Positions 22,640-35,964 are shown, counted from the stretch's first letter. The stretch is 64,000 bases of DNA from Chaenocephalus aceratus (GCA_023974075.1 CM043790.1:20041883-20105882), one strand, 5' to 3'. Notes: generated by a model from the sequence alone, not told the origin. Numbers and translations are program-made.

Positions 22640-24152
22640 CTGCGGTCCTTAACCTTTTCCCTGGAGTTTCCCCCAAATGACCTCCAGTAGAAACATTGTG
22701 CAGCTGTTCCAAAACTTTCGGCACCATGGACCGAGGCAGGATGACTTGAACTTGTGACGCAGCATCAGAGTATAAAGGTGGAATTCTCACTAGTCTAGAT
22801 CCCTGCATTTGAAGCTGATTCCACACAGGGGAATATCTCTGAAGTTCAGGGTCTTCTGGCATACGACTGTCAGCCTGCTTTTTACAGTCAATTATCCGCC
22901 GCAAATCGGTGTCATCCATCTGGGCCTGAGCCAATTCATCCATCTCCTCTGCCTGGCATGGCACTGAAGCCGAGGGGGTCTCTTGTACTGCACCCACATT
23001 TTGGGTTACCATGCTTATGCTTCCCTGTGAGGGATTCTGATCACAATGTGGCATTTTTTCTAGAAAAGCTGGTAGCCTGGAAAGAGCATCAGCATTACTG
23101 TGGAGCTTGCCTGGACGATGGATGATCTTGTATTGAAAATTTGCTAGCTGTTCAATCCAGCGAGCCAACTGTTCCTCCAAGCCCTGAAAATTGTGCAACC
23201 AACGCAAAGAATTATGATCGGTTCGAAAAACAAACTCTTTACCTAACAAATAGTGTTTAAAGTGCTTTGTAAAGGTCACCATACTCAACAACTCCTTTTT
23301 GGTAGTTGCATATTTACGTTCTTGCTTTGTAAGGGCCCTGCTAGCATATTCAATAACTCGCTCTAGCCCTCCCTCCTCCTGAGACAACACTGCCCCAAAT
23401 TCCAACATCACTTGCATCCGTATCCAAGGTAAACAGTTTACTGGGGTCAGGATACGCCAACACAGGGGTCGTGATCAGACTAGCCTTAAGTCGGTAAAAA
23501 TCACTCTGACAGTCCTCACTCCATCGGAAACGCTTCCCTTTCTCTGTGAGCTGATGCAAGGGGCGAGCGATGTCCGCAAAACCTTTTACGAAACGCCTAT
23601 AGTACGAGGCTAGCCCCAAAAAACTTTGAACCTCAGTCTGGTTTTTTGGAACAGGCCACCCCCTAACTGCTTCTATCTTAGCAGGGTCTGGCATCACCCC
23701 CCCTGCAGATATGACATGGCCGAGGTAATGGACCTGCTTGGAGAACAAGTTACACTTGGATGGTTTCACTTTAAGATTGGCCTGCCGGAGCTTCTGGAGC
23801 ACGCCATCCAGGCGGGTCAGATGCTCCTGAAAAGTCCGGCCAAACACAATAATGTCATCCAAGTAAACCAAACAAGTAGTCCACTGCAAGTCTGCGAGGA
23901 TCAAGTCCATCAACCTCTGGAAAGTACTGGGTGCATTACAAAGACCAAAACTCAGGACATTGAACTCAAACAGCCCCTGGCGTGTGATGAAAGCAGTCTT
24001 GTGGCGATCTTTAGGATCTACTTCCACCTGCCAATAGCCACTCACCAAATCCAGTGTGGAAAACCAACAAGCATGACTAAGACTATCCAAGGCATCGTCA
24101 ATTCTGGGAAGGGGGTAGGCATCCTTTCTAGTAACATCATTGAGTTCCGCTG
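22640..24152 (-). pseudogene. Gypsy reverse transcriptase and RNase H remnant
   Basis: The RT palm motifs are clear: STLDLVSGYWQV, FGLCNAPSTFQRLM and the active site CLVYLDDIIVF. The thumb/connection has FLGLASYYRRFVKGF, and RNase H starts at LDTDAS. A frameshift at about 23,400 follows that motif; the next frame gives RNase H ALTKQERKYATTKKELL and FRTDHNSLRWL, then GKLHSNADALSRLP and the start of the integrase zinc finger (LHNVSTGGHLG). The frame runs upstream to the deletion breakpoint (LNDVTRKDAYPLPRIDD), so the RT N-terminus, protease and gag are gone. Confidence 0.92.
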
Positions 24153-24211
24153 ATTAACACACCTGTTTCAGTTCAGTTAATCAGTGCCCATGCAGGCGCA
24201 TTCACGTCACA
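24142..24211 (-). repeat. Residual 70 bp of Gypsy 5' LTR
   Basis: Matches 21,342-21,415 apart from a few bases at the junction, and ends at the same LTR terminus (CACGTCACA). It joins RT coding sequence at TGAGTTC, a word also present in the LTR (21,342-21,348), so the deletion probably arose through that microhomology. Confidence 0.85.
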
Positions 24212-24639
24212 ATATCACTGCCCCATCTAAGACACGAGTGGATCTGACTTTAATGTGTTTCGTCAACATAATGTGTTGCTTAAAATAATACTTCTGCATA
24301 CAGTATGTGACACTGTAAGTGTTGCACGGCCAGACACGGCTGGAGAAGCTGACTCAGATAAGGAAATATATGATAGGCCTATATTATGATATGATCGATG
24401 ATCTGATTGATGATGTAATATGAATGATAAGTGCGACACGTCGGCGTCTTCTCTACATACGGCAGTTTAAACTGTATTTCCTTTATCCTGTAATATGACT
24501 TGAGAGATTTAAACTCTGCACACTGAGTTTATCTCTTTTCTATAGACGCCGGAGGCGGGCAGCGTCAGGTAAAAAAAGTTATTTAGCCTTCCCAAACCTG
24601 AGCCTCACGCGCCGCCTATGGGGGATGTGCTAGTGACTT

Positions 24640-24806
24640 ATTCGACCGGCCCACTTCGGTACCGGCCCATCGGGATTCGTCCCGATGGCCAGTCCGCCAC
24701 TGCACCCAGCCCACGTAAACTGTCAACGGGGGGAGCCTCGCTGCGGGGAAACGGTGGACCTAGTGTCCCGATCGGAGTGGGAATAATAATAATAATAATA
24801 ATAATC
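24640..24806. repeat. DNA-transposon fragment plus (AAT)n
   Basis: CGACCGGCCCACTTCGGTAC and GATGGCCAGTCCGCCACTGC resemble the blocks at 11.2 kb and 63.6 kb. ACTGTCAACGGGGGGAG at about 24,719 also matches 19,926-19,942 on the far side of the Gypsy insertion. A short AAT run follows (24,783-24,805). Confidence 0.4.
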
Positions 24807-25521
24807 TGTGCATTTTATCCATTAATTTCCCCAACATTGTGGTAAAAAAACCACACGTTTAATCCATGTTGGTGTACTACAACTACAAAAAGCATCGGTT
24901 TGTTTTCTCATCAGGAAATGCAGACCGGCTCAAACAAACTATTTTTAATCATCATCCTCACGATCATTTAATGTGTTCATATGTTCGCCGCATTGACATC
25001 AAAACACTAATAAATGTAGTTTCATCCACTTGAGTTTACAACTACAAAAATAATCGATTTGTTTTTATATCACATCCTACGGGAGGAAATTCAGCAGCTC
25101 TCACTCCCGATTTGTAATCCTAATGTAATCGTCATCTTCACCACGATCATTTATGTTTATGTTTGCCGAATTGACATGAAAGCACTGACAAATATGAATA
25201 TACTGTAGTCAACTTCATTAAAACATTATTAACGTGCCTAAACTCAGTAATTCACCATTTCTACGCATGACAACACACCTGTCCGTGTTTGGCTCTCTCG
25301 CCGCACAGTGAAGCGTTTCCGCATTGACGTCACTTCCGGCTTCCCCCAAAACTTCAAAATGAGTCGAAGGAATTTCCCCGCGATGTTCGAAATTATTGAT
25401 ATTTATCGGAACGGTATCGCAACTTCTTTTTTAAATTGACGGTTCGAGATGACTAGTAGCCCAATATTTCATTGCACAACAGTTGTTGGGATGCTGTCAC
25501 AGGCTCTTTAAGCTCGCTGAT

Positions 25522-25660
25522 TGGATGTTTTAGCCGCAATGCATGTAGGGATATGGTGTTAATGCAATATGAAATCCGAATAACTTTTTCAAAAAAAAGA
25601 AAATAATACTTTATTCCGAGTGTTTTTGCTTTTCTCTTTGAAAGTCATCACATAACGGCA
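25522..25660 (-). repeat. Dispersed repeat copy, inverted partner of 1.6 kb
   Basis: Reverse complement of 1,627-1,762, with the same GATGTTTTAGCCGCAATGC and GTCATCACATAACGGCA ends. Sequence on either side of the two copies does not match. Confidence 0.6.
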
Positions 25661-26159
25661 TAACACATCTCTCTAACTTACAAGGATGACCTTATTTTAC
25701 CAACCTCAAACAGAAGCCGTTTGTTTTACAGTGTTATCCCACTTAATGCTTAACATTTCTCTATTACGTTTTAACTTGGAGGCTACGATTAGCATCGGTA
25801 GCACAGATATAGCTACCACTCGCTTACCACATGCTAACCCAAGCCTTAACATTCATTAAGGTTAGCTGACTAAAAACATAAGCAACACATAAATAAAGTA
25901 CTCAAATTTCACTTACCGCAAAACCACATTCATGCACAGTCTGTTTTAACCACAGAGCGAGTCTCAATAGTACGATATAAGCATGAAGAATAGTCCACAA
26001 GGCACCAGCACAACAAACACGGCCGAGTTCAAGTTATGTTCCCCGGATGAGCTGAGCAGGCAGAGTCCCGGTAGCATCACGGAGCTGCTAGCAGATCGCT
26101 GGACATACCTGTCACTCAATGTGACCACGCCCTAATTTATCCATAACTTTAAGGCTTAA

Positions 26160-26468
26160 TATAACTTAAACAAATTATAAATGGTAGTAACTCATTAATA
26201 AATGGTGATTTGTTTAACACTTTACAATAAGGCTCCCTTTTACCAGTTATAAATGGTAGTAACTCATTAAAAAATGGGAATATGTTTTACACTTTACAAG
26301 GCTCCCTTTTGGCAGTTATAGATGTTAGTATACTCGTAAATAAATGATAATGTTTTGTGATAATATTTTGTAATAATGTTAGCATGCTAACAATTTAATT
26401 GTTCACATTTTAAAAGTTATGCCAGCTAAGAATTGCTAAGCATTGTCAGCATATTGTAAAGTGGTACC
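26160..26468. repeat. MITE copy of the CACTTTACAATAAG family
   Basis: Contains ACACTTTACAATAAGGCTCC and a second, degraded ACACTTTACAAGGCTCCC, then ends ATTGTAAAGTGGTACC, the complement of the left end at 8,934. The same TTATAAATGGTAGTAACTCA unit is repeated, as in the copy at 9.5 kb. Confidence 0.55.
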
Positions 26469-29400
26469 GGATGTTTTTGTTTTTATGTACGCATATTTGG
26501 CAATCATTTGAAAATAAATATTATTTGGCAATAATTTGAAAATACTGATCTTTAATAACAGGAATAAAAAGGAATTGGCAAAGTGAATGCTTTCACTAAC
26601 AACTCCAATATATATATTTTTTTCTTTCGAAAATGTTCACTCAAATACCAAAATTGACATTTCCGTAGCTGGAATTTTATGATTTAAATAAGTAATGCAT
26701 GAACATTTTTATATCTTTGCAAACACCTGGAAATGGAGTGACTCATCACCATAACTTATTCCAATATCAAAGTCATGTTATGCTGAGCACGTCCTTAGTA
26801 GATTAGCTGGTATTTACAAGAATGTCCAGCTTGTGTATTGCACTTACACTGGACATCGACTGATTCACCAGAGGCAGACTGCACATACTCACTCACAATA
26901 CCTAAGAAAGGCACAGCACAGCGGTGAGAGCCGTGCAATGGGATGGCTTTCATTTGCATCGACATACCACTGCAGCTTTATTTGCCATCTCTGTTCTGTG
27001 AGTTGCGATAAGCGAACGTAACCAACAACAGCAGGATTAGATGTGCCTGTCCCCACACAGGATATGCAACATCTCACCTGTTTCAGTGTTTGCTTGTTTA
27101 TGAATCTTGTTCTGGGAAACTTTGGAAAACAAAGAACAGAATGCAAAGCAGAACCACTCTGTTTAAAAGCTTATACAGTAGCAGTAGTAAAATATCCACA
27201 TCATATAACTGTATTTTATAAGAGTTGGTAAGCTTCCATCACCTTTAACACATTAAGATACAAACTGTCAATATGGTATGTTTCATCCCTGACTATTAAT
27301 GTAATTTCTAAGAATTATAGCTCTGTGATGACACCCTGACATTTAATGTGTCCTTCTATAGAGGAAATGCAACCCATGGTTTCTTCTATATTGCCAATTG
27401 AAGGGGATAATTAAGTTGGAGATAAATAACTGCCCTGACTGTATCTGGTTCAATACAGGAGTTTGTTTTTTTGGAACCCATGTTGGCAGTCCTCCAAAAC
27501 TGATTGGAGGGCAGTGAACAAACAGCAGGGTAATAGAGTTCAGTTAACATGAGTTTGACAGCTGTTCCTTGTAGTCTCAGGTGCAGTTGCATATTAGCAA
27601 ATCATTTTTATTTTCCTGCATTCAGTCAAAACAATACAGAGAAATGTGAATAGAAGCTCAGAAAATTCAACAGAGGGTTTTCAAGTGTAAAATCAATTCA
27701 AAGGTATCTGTGTTTTTCTCACTGAGTCATAACCCTCCTCATAGTGGTATACATGAATACAATTATATTCAGATTCATAGGCTGCACTGCAGGTGATTCA
27801 TATTATAGTAAATGCATATGATTGTGGTATGTATGACAGAGTGCAATTCTTGAAAAAACACAGTCAGAAGGATCTTGTAACTCTAAGTCTGAGTTTAAGG
27901 TCCTCTCTTGGTACTATGTTCCCCTTAATGAGGAACAGAGGGGGTTGTCATTACATTGTGTGGGGACATATCATCTATGGAATACCACATGCAACTGTTG
28001 TGCAGTGGTTGACTTTCTTTTTTCACCATAAACAACTTGGAACCACTGCAACATTACTATTTCATTATATAAATAATTTAAAAAAATGTCCTCTATATGT
28101 TGGCTCTCTAAAGTTATGTCTAATAGCTCTGACAAACCTTAATGTGTTTTGTGTCAGTGTTTATTGGACTTTCTCTCTCTAATGTTTAATTTATGTTATG
28201 CCACAGGGGATCTGCACCTTAGTCTCATCAAACCTTGCGAACAATTGCTAATAATATCAACATTTCAACTTTATTTGTACAGGCTTATGAGAATATTAGT
28301 CAGTTTAATTGATAAAATATCTGTCTGTTGAAATGGTAATAAGCCCTTAATATTTTATATGTTAAACATTCTTCATATTTCTATTAGTAATTTCACTTTC
28401 TTCCTAACTACAGCAAATATTCTAGTCTCATCTTTATTCTGAGCGAGAACGATGTCACAGTGAAGCTGTTAGCATTCATAACACCCAGTTATTAATCCTC
28501 AGTCTCCCTCACCATTTGTCTTTCTCTCAATTACTTAACTTTCGATTTTTCTTCCAGCTGTTTGCATTATTCCCAATTGTGTCACCGGGAATTTGTTCTT
28601 CCCTTTTCTCTTTCTCAATATATTCTCTTCTTTTTAGTGATCTATTCTCACATTAATTAATTAATTAATTAATTAATTAATTGTTGCCTCTTTGTTTTAT
28701 GCATTAGGAGTTTATAAGATAGTGAGTGAAATTGAAGGCTTACAGTTACTCGAAATAAACTAAATTTAGATCTGTCTTTTGAGGATATGCATTTGAAGAA
28801 GTAAGGAAACAATGCTGTCAAAATGATTTTCTCCTCTGCTTACATGTTGGTAAGCAAGACAATGATGTCAGCATCCGAACAACAGCTTTAAATAGGCACT
28901 TTTTGTTCACCTTACAGCACTATAGAGAACTCAAAAAGCAAAACCTGAAAATTATTTGGAGTTGAGGCAGTTCATGTTTTTGTCGATTTTGTTTTTTGGG
29001 AAACATAATTGTTGTCTTGCTTTTTCTTGATGTATGAATTAACCTTGTCATAGAGAACTTAATATGGAACAATATGACTGAAATACATGATTGTACATCA
29101 GGGAGGAAAGAGTTTGTTTATGCCATATTGCTTTGTTTTGTTAGAGGCAATAATCCTTGAGATTCCAATAATACATCTCCTTTCTGTACTTTATAGTTCT
29201 TTCAGGGTCACATTGGGGGCTGCAGTCTATCTCAGTGTACGCCGAGAGAAACAGATATCCACCTGGTTGCTACTCAATGGCAGGGTTCATAGTTAGGGGG
29301 TTCATTCACTACCAGAAATTCACCCGGCTTACATATCAGTTGACTGTGGGGTGGAAACCAGAACATCTGGAAGAAAACCCATCCCTTGTAGTAACAGCAA

Positions 29401-32112
29401 TGCTATGATCTTATTATAGAAATTGAAAATAATATTATATGGATACAAAATTGTGTCACAGCCCTATGGCGTCTGAATCTGACATTCAATTAGCTTCTGT
29501 GTGAGGCATCCCAGACTTTTAAGTTAGTACTAGCTCCCAAGGTATTGTGACATAGTATAAAAGGCCGACAGATTGTAAGGGGGAGAAGGGAGGATGGATG
29601 TGAAAACAAAACACAGCGTATCACCAACGACACACTTGTTGTGCTCAGTGTGACAAAAGTTTAAGTTACGTCACATAAAAGTCCAAACTCAACCATTTTT
29701 ACAAAAATATTTTTTTGTTTAAATTCACGACATTAACCAACTGTTTACTACAATCATAGTGGAAGATCATAGTTTGTTGACGTGAAGCTAAATCCTAGGG
29801 ATAAAAAAAGGTTCATCTTCCTTATGTGACAAGTTTGTAATTAGAACAGGTTGGCTTTTACTAAGTCACAGTGAAGGGTTCAGTGTTCCACATGTCAGCA
29901 CTTGCACTGTATGAGAGCTACAGTCTGGAGCTTATCTGACCTTATCTGAGGACACATTATCAACTGCTGTTCAGTGTCAACACATCAGCACCTTCCCAGA
30001 CTGACCAGTCTGCCAGTATCTTTCAAAACTCACATGAACACTTAAAATGTTAGGAAAACTTGAGCATTTGCATTGTTAGACTAAACAAATAGAAGACAAC
30101 ACTTATATCCAATCTTATAGGAATGACTGAGGGGAACCACTTAAACATTAAGATACACATATTTGAAACAGGCTCTTTTAACTGACTGAAATGTAACAAA
30201 TGGAAAATCGGCTTATTCCTCAAAAGCACTGCCAGCTTTTCTTGCTTGAAGAAAATGCAATGCATGGTAAATTGTTTGGGTTTTGCCCAAAAAGCAATAT
30301 ATACATCACAACCTCCACGGTGTCGAGGCCAATTCAATTACAGGCAGGCATGTCCACTGGAGCCAAATCTATCTCTTACCCCTGTGTCTAAAGGTGAAGC
30401 CTGCTGAGAGTTGAGCTCATTTTGATAGGTACCCTCCGGAGAACAGCTATTGAGAAAGCCAGCCTGCACTGTCTTTATGAAGACGTCCAAAAACTTTAGC
30501 AAATAAACACTTGTACTGTACTTTACAGTCGCTTTGATATCTTCCAAGGATTTCAGCAGACATATAGTACAGCAAAATGGTAGTTATTAAGAATATTCAT
30601 ATTGTGTTGTTACCCTTTTTAACATGTCAGTTGAACAAGTCAGCGTGATCACTCCAAGCTTGCCAAATTCATCAATACCTCCATTGAAGACCACAATAAA
30701 ATGGTCCTTAGAGGGCTCTGGCTGGCGATAAGATAAGTGAAAACATGCAAAGGAAACACAAGATGACGTAAAACATAAAATCTAAAGCATCTAAACTACA
30801 TTAAGACTCTACTTAGAGCAAACCCTGTATGAAAGCACAAGGTCAAAAATGTAATAAAGTCATCTCCCTCTGTGTTATTCTGCATACAAAACATTTTGGA
30901 AACATGTGAGAAACCTATTTAGTGACACTCCTTCACCTTGACCTAATATCTTCTCCTTTCATTGCATAGGTGCAATTTCATTAAAAATGTTCAGACTTCA
31001 TATTTTTCGGTAATGTGTTTAGAGTGGGCACACTCAGAAAAATGTAATCGAAATGACAGAATGTTTCAATTTGTAGTTAATAAATAAACAAAAGGACACA
31101 CATTTTGAACTGCATTGTTGGTTCAAATGTCTTCGTAATGTTCAATGTTACCTATTTTTAAACAGAGCAGGAGCAAACTTTTAAATTGTTGCTTCTCTCC
31201 ATGCAATAGATGAGTTTTCAGTATTTATGTTGATCTCCTCCCTTTTATGTTTCAGTAATATTTTCTTGCAACTGGCAATTTTATTTTGTTATACAGAATG
31301 ATGCTTAACTGCGAGAGGTTACTTGTCAGAGGTGAACATAGTTATTGTGTGCATTCAAACCACCAGTGCTGCTGTTATTCAGATGAGAAGTATTGTTTAA
31401 AATGAAACATTTAAAAGGTACTCCTTAACATTGACAGCGTGTGTTGAAAGCAACAAGACAAGGTGTCAGCGTAAAAGTAAAATGCGGTCTTACTTATGTC
31501 TGAGCTACAGTAAGTGATGTGCAACTTTCCTCTGTGTGTGTGTGTGTGTGGCTGTCACCCCCTTGTCCATAGATGCATAGATCAGTAGATTTGAAACTCT
31601 TAGGTAGCTCTGAATACATTGAAGGCCCTGACGGTTCACCACTGGTGTTTATAGCCCTTCAATAGACAGCCTATTGGTTTATAATTTGTCCCTGTCTTTC
31701 ACCCAGTTCATGCTTGTGTTAGCAGCCAAAGCCTCCCACAGCCCTAATTAAGAGATACGGTATACTGGTAATCAAAGGACATATGGATTACCAGATAGAT
31801 GGATACATGTCTGCTGTTGTTGACACAATATAAACTGCTATTGCCATTATTTCCTGGTTCCTACTTGTTACTTTCAGTTATAACTCCATGTTAAAACCTT
31901 TATTGTTTTCTACTGCTAACAAATCAATGAGCTCCTGCTTTTAATTACTTGGAAGTCTATAAACAAATCCCTTACAGTTGATTGCAGCAATGGAATATTG
32001 GCATTTGGCTTTGTTTTATAATTGATAGGTTTACACAATTTTGCGAAAGCTTCAATAAACATAACCAAAAAACATAACTTAAATGGGAGAGATAAATGAA
32101 TGAATTAGTGAG
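26469..32112. other. Non-coding stretch, no gene recognised
   Basis: Unique-looking AT-rich DNA with short open frames only. A TTAA-type microsatellite (28,653-28,682) and a short GT run (31,533-31,551) are the only simple repeats. Nothing in the frames resembles a known domain. Confidence 0.5.
28653..28682 (+). repeat. (TTAA)n microsatellite
   Basis: Uninterrupted TTAA tandem repeat of about 30 bases. Confidence 0.95.
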
Positions 32113-32725
32113 TATTTAGGGCTTTGGTGTCACAACTTCGACACAGACTGGAGAACCCAAATGCACGACCCAGTGAAAAAGTCTTGAATGCAACAAAAAT
32201 GTATTTTTAATTTCAAAGATCAAAAATCTCTCTTAACAGAGTAGGTACTAGAATAACAAAAAGCACTCACAAGGAGGAAAAAAACAAAGGGTAACAAAAA
32301 AGGAACTTAAGATTAACTTATAAATAGCAAAATAACACAACCTCACTTGACAAGACTCAATCCTCTATTTGCTGAGGCCTGGCATGACCATTCGTGGCAA
32401 ACAAACAAGACGAACTGACACAGGACAGGGAAAGACAGGACTATGTAAACATGAGGTGAGTGGGAACAGGTGGAAACAATCAGGGGCAGGGCAGACGCTG
32501 ACGATGGCGGGAAAACACACACATGGAGGAAGTAACAGGGCCTGGAATGAGAGACAAGAGGTATGTACAAAATGAAACAGGATATGGAAAACGAGACGTG
32601 ACATAAATAGACAGACATGACATGACGTGAAATAACATGAAGACTTGACATAAATACCTGACTAGACTTGGAATGACAGACAAAATACATAAACATAACT
32701 AACAAATGTGACGAGACACAACATT
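32113..32725 (-). repeat. Dispersed repeat family, copy 2
   Basis: Minus-strand text runs from a pyrimidine-rich body with CCTGATTGTTTCCACCTG and CCTGTCCTGTGTCAGTTCG to an end with TCGTGCATTTGGGTTCTCC and TTGTGACACC. Body and end block resemble 5,855-6,290 on the + strand. GTGTCACAAC and GTGACGAGACACAAC lie near the two edges. Overlapping open frames on the minus strand are pyrimidine-driven artefacts. Class unassigned. Confidence 0.5.
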
Positions 32726-33904
32726 TGGTGATGAAAATACCTATTACATCACCGTGTTGCCTACCTACATAATCATTTTCACTCCTTTTAATTAAAGTGA
32801 GTGTGTTTACCTTTAGGCAAAAGCATTTTTACAGGGGTTTTCTGTTAAGTTTGATGCATGCATCTACTATACATTATTTTTCAGTTGTTTGCAGGTTCTT
32901 TATGTTGCTGTTCCCTAGATGCAACTACATTATCTCCATCATGAGGGTTATTTAACTGTGTTATTTAACCTGGTATTCCTGTAATGAAGGTTCTTCATTT
33001 TGAAAAACTTGTCATAGCAGTGTAACATCATTTATTCATGAATTTGTGTGAGGTTACAACATGGGGCAGCACATTATGACCATCTGAGGAATGTTTTACT
33101 GTATCTCCTTAACCTACACTGGAGATTGTTACACTTGAACCTGCCACAGGTGCACAGAGGTGACTGTGACAGAGATATCTCAGAGATTGGGAAGGAATTG
33201 AGGCTGCAGATAATGAGATGCCAGCTGCAGATTTACACACCTCCACTGGCTCACTGCACATCATTAAAGCCAGAGGCTGCTTGCAGTGGCTTCATCTCTG
33301 TCCCAGCCCACACAGCCTACGTCGGGCCCCACACACTGATTTATCTCAGCTCTCTTTCTGAACGGCTTTTCCCGCCAAGAGAGAAATGGGGGATGATGAG
33401 ATGTACGCATGTATACGAGATGCATTTCATTTTGGGAAGAGCATGCCTTCTCTGACAGAAAATAACCCTTTTTGCTCCCGATTCCATTCTCTCCACCACT
33501 ATGTCTCCAAGAGTGAGAATCAGTGATTGATGTTCATTTCCACAATGTCTCACCAGCATTCACTCCCTCTGTTGGCAATTTTTCTAAGATTTCTCTGATT
33601 GTTCTAAGCTGAACATACATAATAATGTATGCTTTCCTTTGTCACAGTCATGGCAAATCAGTTAGTATGTCACTTTCATGTTCTAGTGCCAGTGTGATGG
33701 AATGGAATTGAAACAAAGGTTGCACAATCTACATACATACCGGTTCTACAAGAGCAGCCCACTGACATTAAAATAAATGCACATTATAAATATGTACATT
33801 ACAGTATAGGCCAGCAGTCTCAGCCTACACCTTATCTTGGGTACCAGCTAATCAGGAGCCAAGTCAGTGCAAGCTGTTTGAGAAAAGCAGAGCTAACATT
33901 CTGT
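32726..33904. other. Non-coding stretch, no gene recognised
   Basis: No element ends or domain-bearing frames seen. A + frame at 33,048-33,455 has no recognisable domain, splice context or codon pattern. Confidence 0.45.
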
Positions 33905-34219
33905 GGGACCTGCTGATCCAGACAGATGAACAAGTAAAATTCCTATTTTCAAATCCAGACTAAAAACGCATCTATTTGCCACTGCTTTTAATTAAGCTGC
34001 TCATACTCACACTACAGTATGCCTTTTAGTCATGTATTCTGTACCTGCTGTGTTTATTTATTTATTTTATTTCATTATCTTTGCTTTTTATGCCTGTTTT
34101 TAAATGCCATTTAATAATGTATTTATGCTGTATTTGTTCTTAAATGTTTTTATTTTGTAAAGCACTTTGAATCGCCACGTGCTGAAAAGTGCTATATAAA
34201 TCAAATTGCCTTGCCTTGC
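33905..34219 (+). mobile_element. 5'-truncated LINE 3' end
   Basis: Contains AATCCAGACTAAAAACGCAT, TTTGCCACTGCTTTTAATTA and TTTTGTAAAGCACTTTGAAT, followed by GTGCTATATAAAT and a short TTGCC tail repeat. This set is typical of the 3' UTR and tail of fish L2/Rex1-type LINEs. No coding region remains. Confidence 0.7.
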
Positions 34220-34689
34220 TGGTATACCGTGCAACATTGTGGTAATAGAGAAGGAACAGAAGACAGTGATGATGGAAGTGGCAATCCCATGCGACTCTGC
34301 CACATCAACAAGATGGAAAACGGATGCATTTCAGGACAAAGAGGAAACGGTGGAAAAGCCCTCAGAGCTGGAAATGAATTAATCACGTCCCCTTACCCTT
34401 CTTTAGATGATCATACACGTTTTAATCAGAAGTACAATATTTATTTTGTTATTTTATTCTTGCAAACAAGCTCAACAATGGTAATTAATTTTCTTGCCTG
34501 TGAGGGATATGAATCTATCGACACATTGTTGTGGCAGTTTGTCCTTGACACTCCAAGGTTTTTTATTCAGATTTTGTACAAGGTTTTGTTGAATACTCGT
34601 TTCTCACTCGACGCTTGGATAAGACCTTTAGAAAAACATGTCCAATAAAAAATTAAACTAAACTGACAACTTAACCCAAATCCTAACTT

Positions 34690-34760
34690 TGTTTATTTAG
34701 CACCATGCAAGATACAGCCCAAAGTGCTTTACATAGCAAGATAACAATGAGTCAAAAATA
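34690..34760 (-). repeat. LINE/SINE tail fragment
   Basis: GTTTATTTAGCACCATGCAA followed by GCCCAAAGTGCTTTACATAG matches the generic fish retroposon tail motif (AAAGTGCTTTACA). Short and diverged. Confidence 0.4.
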
Positions 34761-35964
34761 AACAGTTATAAGCATCATTAGAACAAGTTATAAAAAAACC
34801 AGAAAGAGCTAGTCTACAAAACTATAAAACAATAAAACATGAAAACAACTAAAATTACCCCAAATTAATGGTCAGATTATAATTATCTTTAATTTGCTTC
34901 AAAAAATTCCAAGGGGGTTTGGCTAAAATCCAAAGGCAGATTTCTTGAGAAAATACAAATAACTTTCCTCTAAAGAAAGAGGTCCTCATTTCTAAATAGA
35001 CAATGATTCCATTCAATTTGAAGGGATAATGCTTTAACTGCATACACCCTAAAGCACTGCAAGTCATGTGCCATACTCCAATTACGTAGATGATTTATCT
35101 CCTCTATAATTGAGGGCCAACAAACTTAATAATGGGGTGGTTGAAAAAAAGGTTAATTGGAAAGTTTTATTCTAATATTAAGTTCAAACCGTAAATCATT
35201 TTGCTAATCAATTACCTTTACTCAGTACAAACTTCCGTTAAGTCATGTGAGATGATTTGGAGATCTATTGCAACGCAACACAACTGGAGTAGGCTATATG
35301 GAAACACTAAGCACCTTTCTTTAATACTTGCATTTGGAAAGTAACATTCAGTATCCTCTTCAGCCTTCTATTGCTATTTTTTTTCTCCACAATACATCTC
35401 TATTCAACAAAATGAAATGACTGGAAAATTATCCCCACCCATATTAACATTTAGGCAAATAACAACATTCTCACACGTAACTGAGGATGGAAGTTTTTTT
35501 GAATACCAACCATAGGGAACAGGCTTTTTTTAAGTACATTTCAAACATATAACCAGTTTGCCTTGATTGTGAATTAAAATGTAATTTCCACCAGGTGACT
35601 ATGAAAGCACAAATCCATCATAGACTTATTTACCAATCAATGTTTTGTGTCACGCAGTCCAGCCTACTGAGTGTTCCTTTTTTTTTTTAATAGAGCCCGC
35701 ACATCGTACATTTGAATACACACCTTGATGACTAATAACAAACATCATCCTCTAATCGCTTTGTTTCAAGTATAAGGATGAGAGCTCTTAAATCAACCCA
35801 TACCTTCTAACCATCTAGAACATTGATTCAAGTTCATCTTTGTTTTCTGCTGTCTGTCGAGCATAATCCTGCAATTGCGCTTTACTGCAAAGTTCTTCAT
35901 CCTCTAATTGTACTAATTATTCCTCAGTAATTGATGTTACTTAAATGTATCTCATTGTGCTCAT

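Larger units (their letters stand above)
20511..24211 (-). mobile_element. Ty3/Gypsy LTR retrotransposon, 5' half deleted
   Basis: Minus-strand order is (truncated 5' LTR)-RT-RNase H-integrase-PPT-3' LTR, the standard Ty3/Gypsy order. The full 3' LTR is 20,511-21,415; only about 70 bases of the 5' LTR remain at 24,142-24,211. Flanks ATATA (20,506-20,510) and ATATC (24,212-24,216) match at four of five positions and may be the target duplication. Gag, protease, primer-binding site and most of the 5' LTR are absent. Several frameshifts show it is inactive. Confidence 0.9.

Noticed and set aside
32343..32705. Serine/cysteine-rich minus-strand proteins at 32.3-32.7 kb
   Set aside because: Three overlapping phases are open at once because the strand is pyrimidine-rich. 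It lies wholly in a dispersed repeat and has no domain.
33048..33455. 135-codon + strand frame as a gene
   Set aside because: No domain, no splice or promoter context, and internal composition like the surrounding non-coding DNA.
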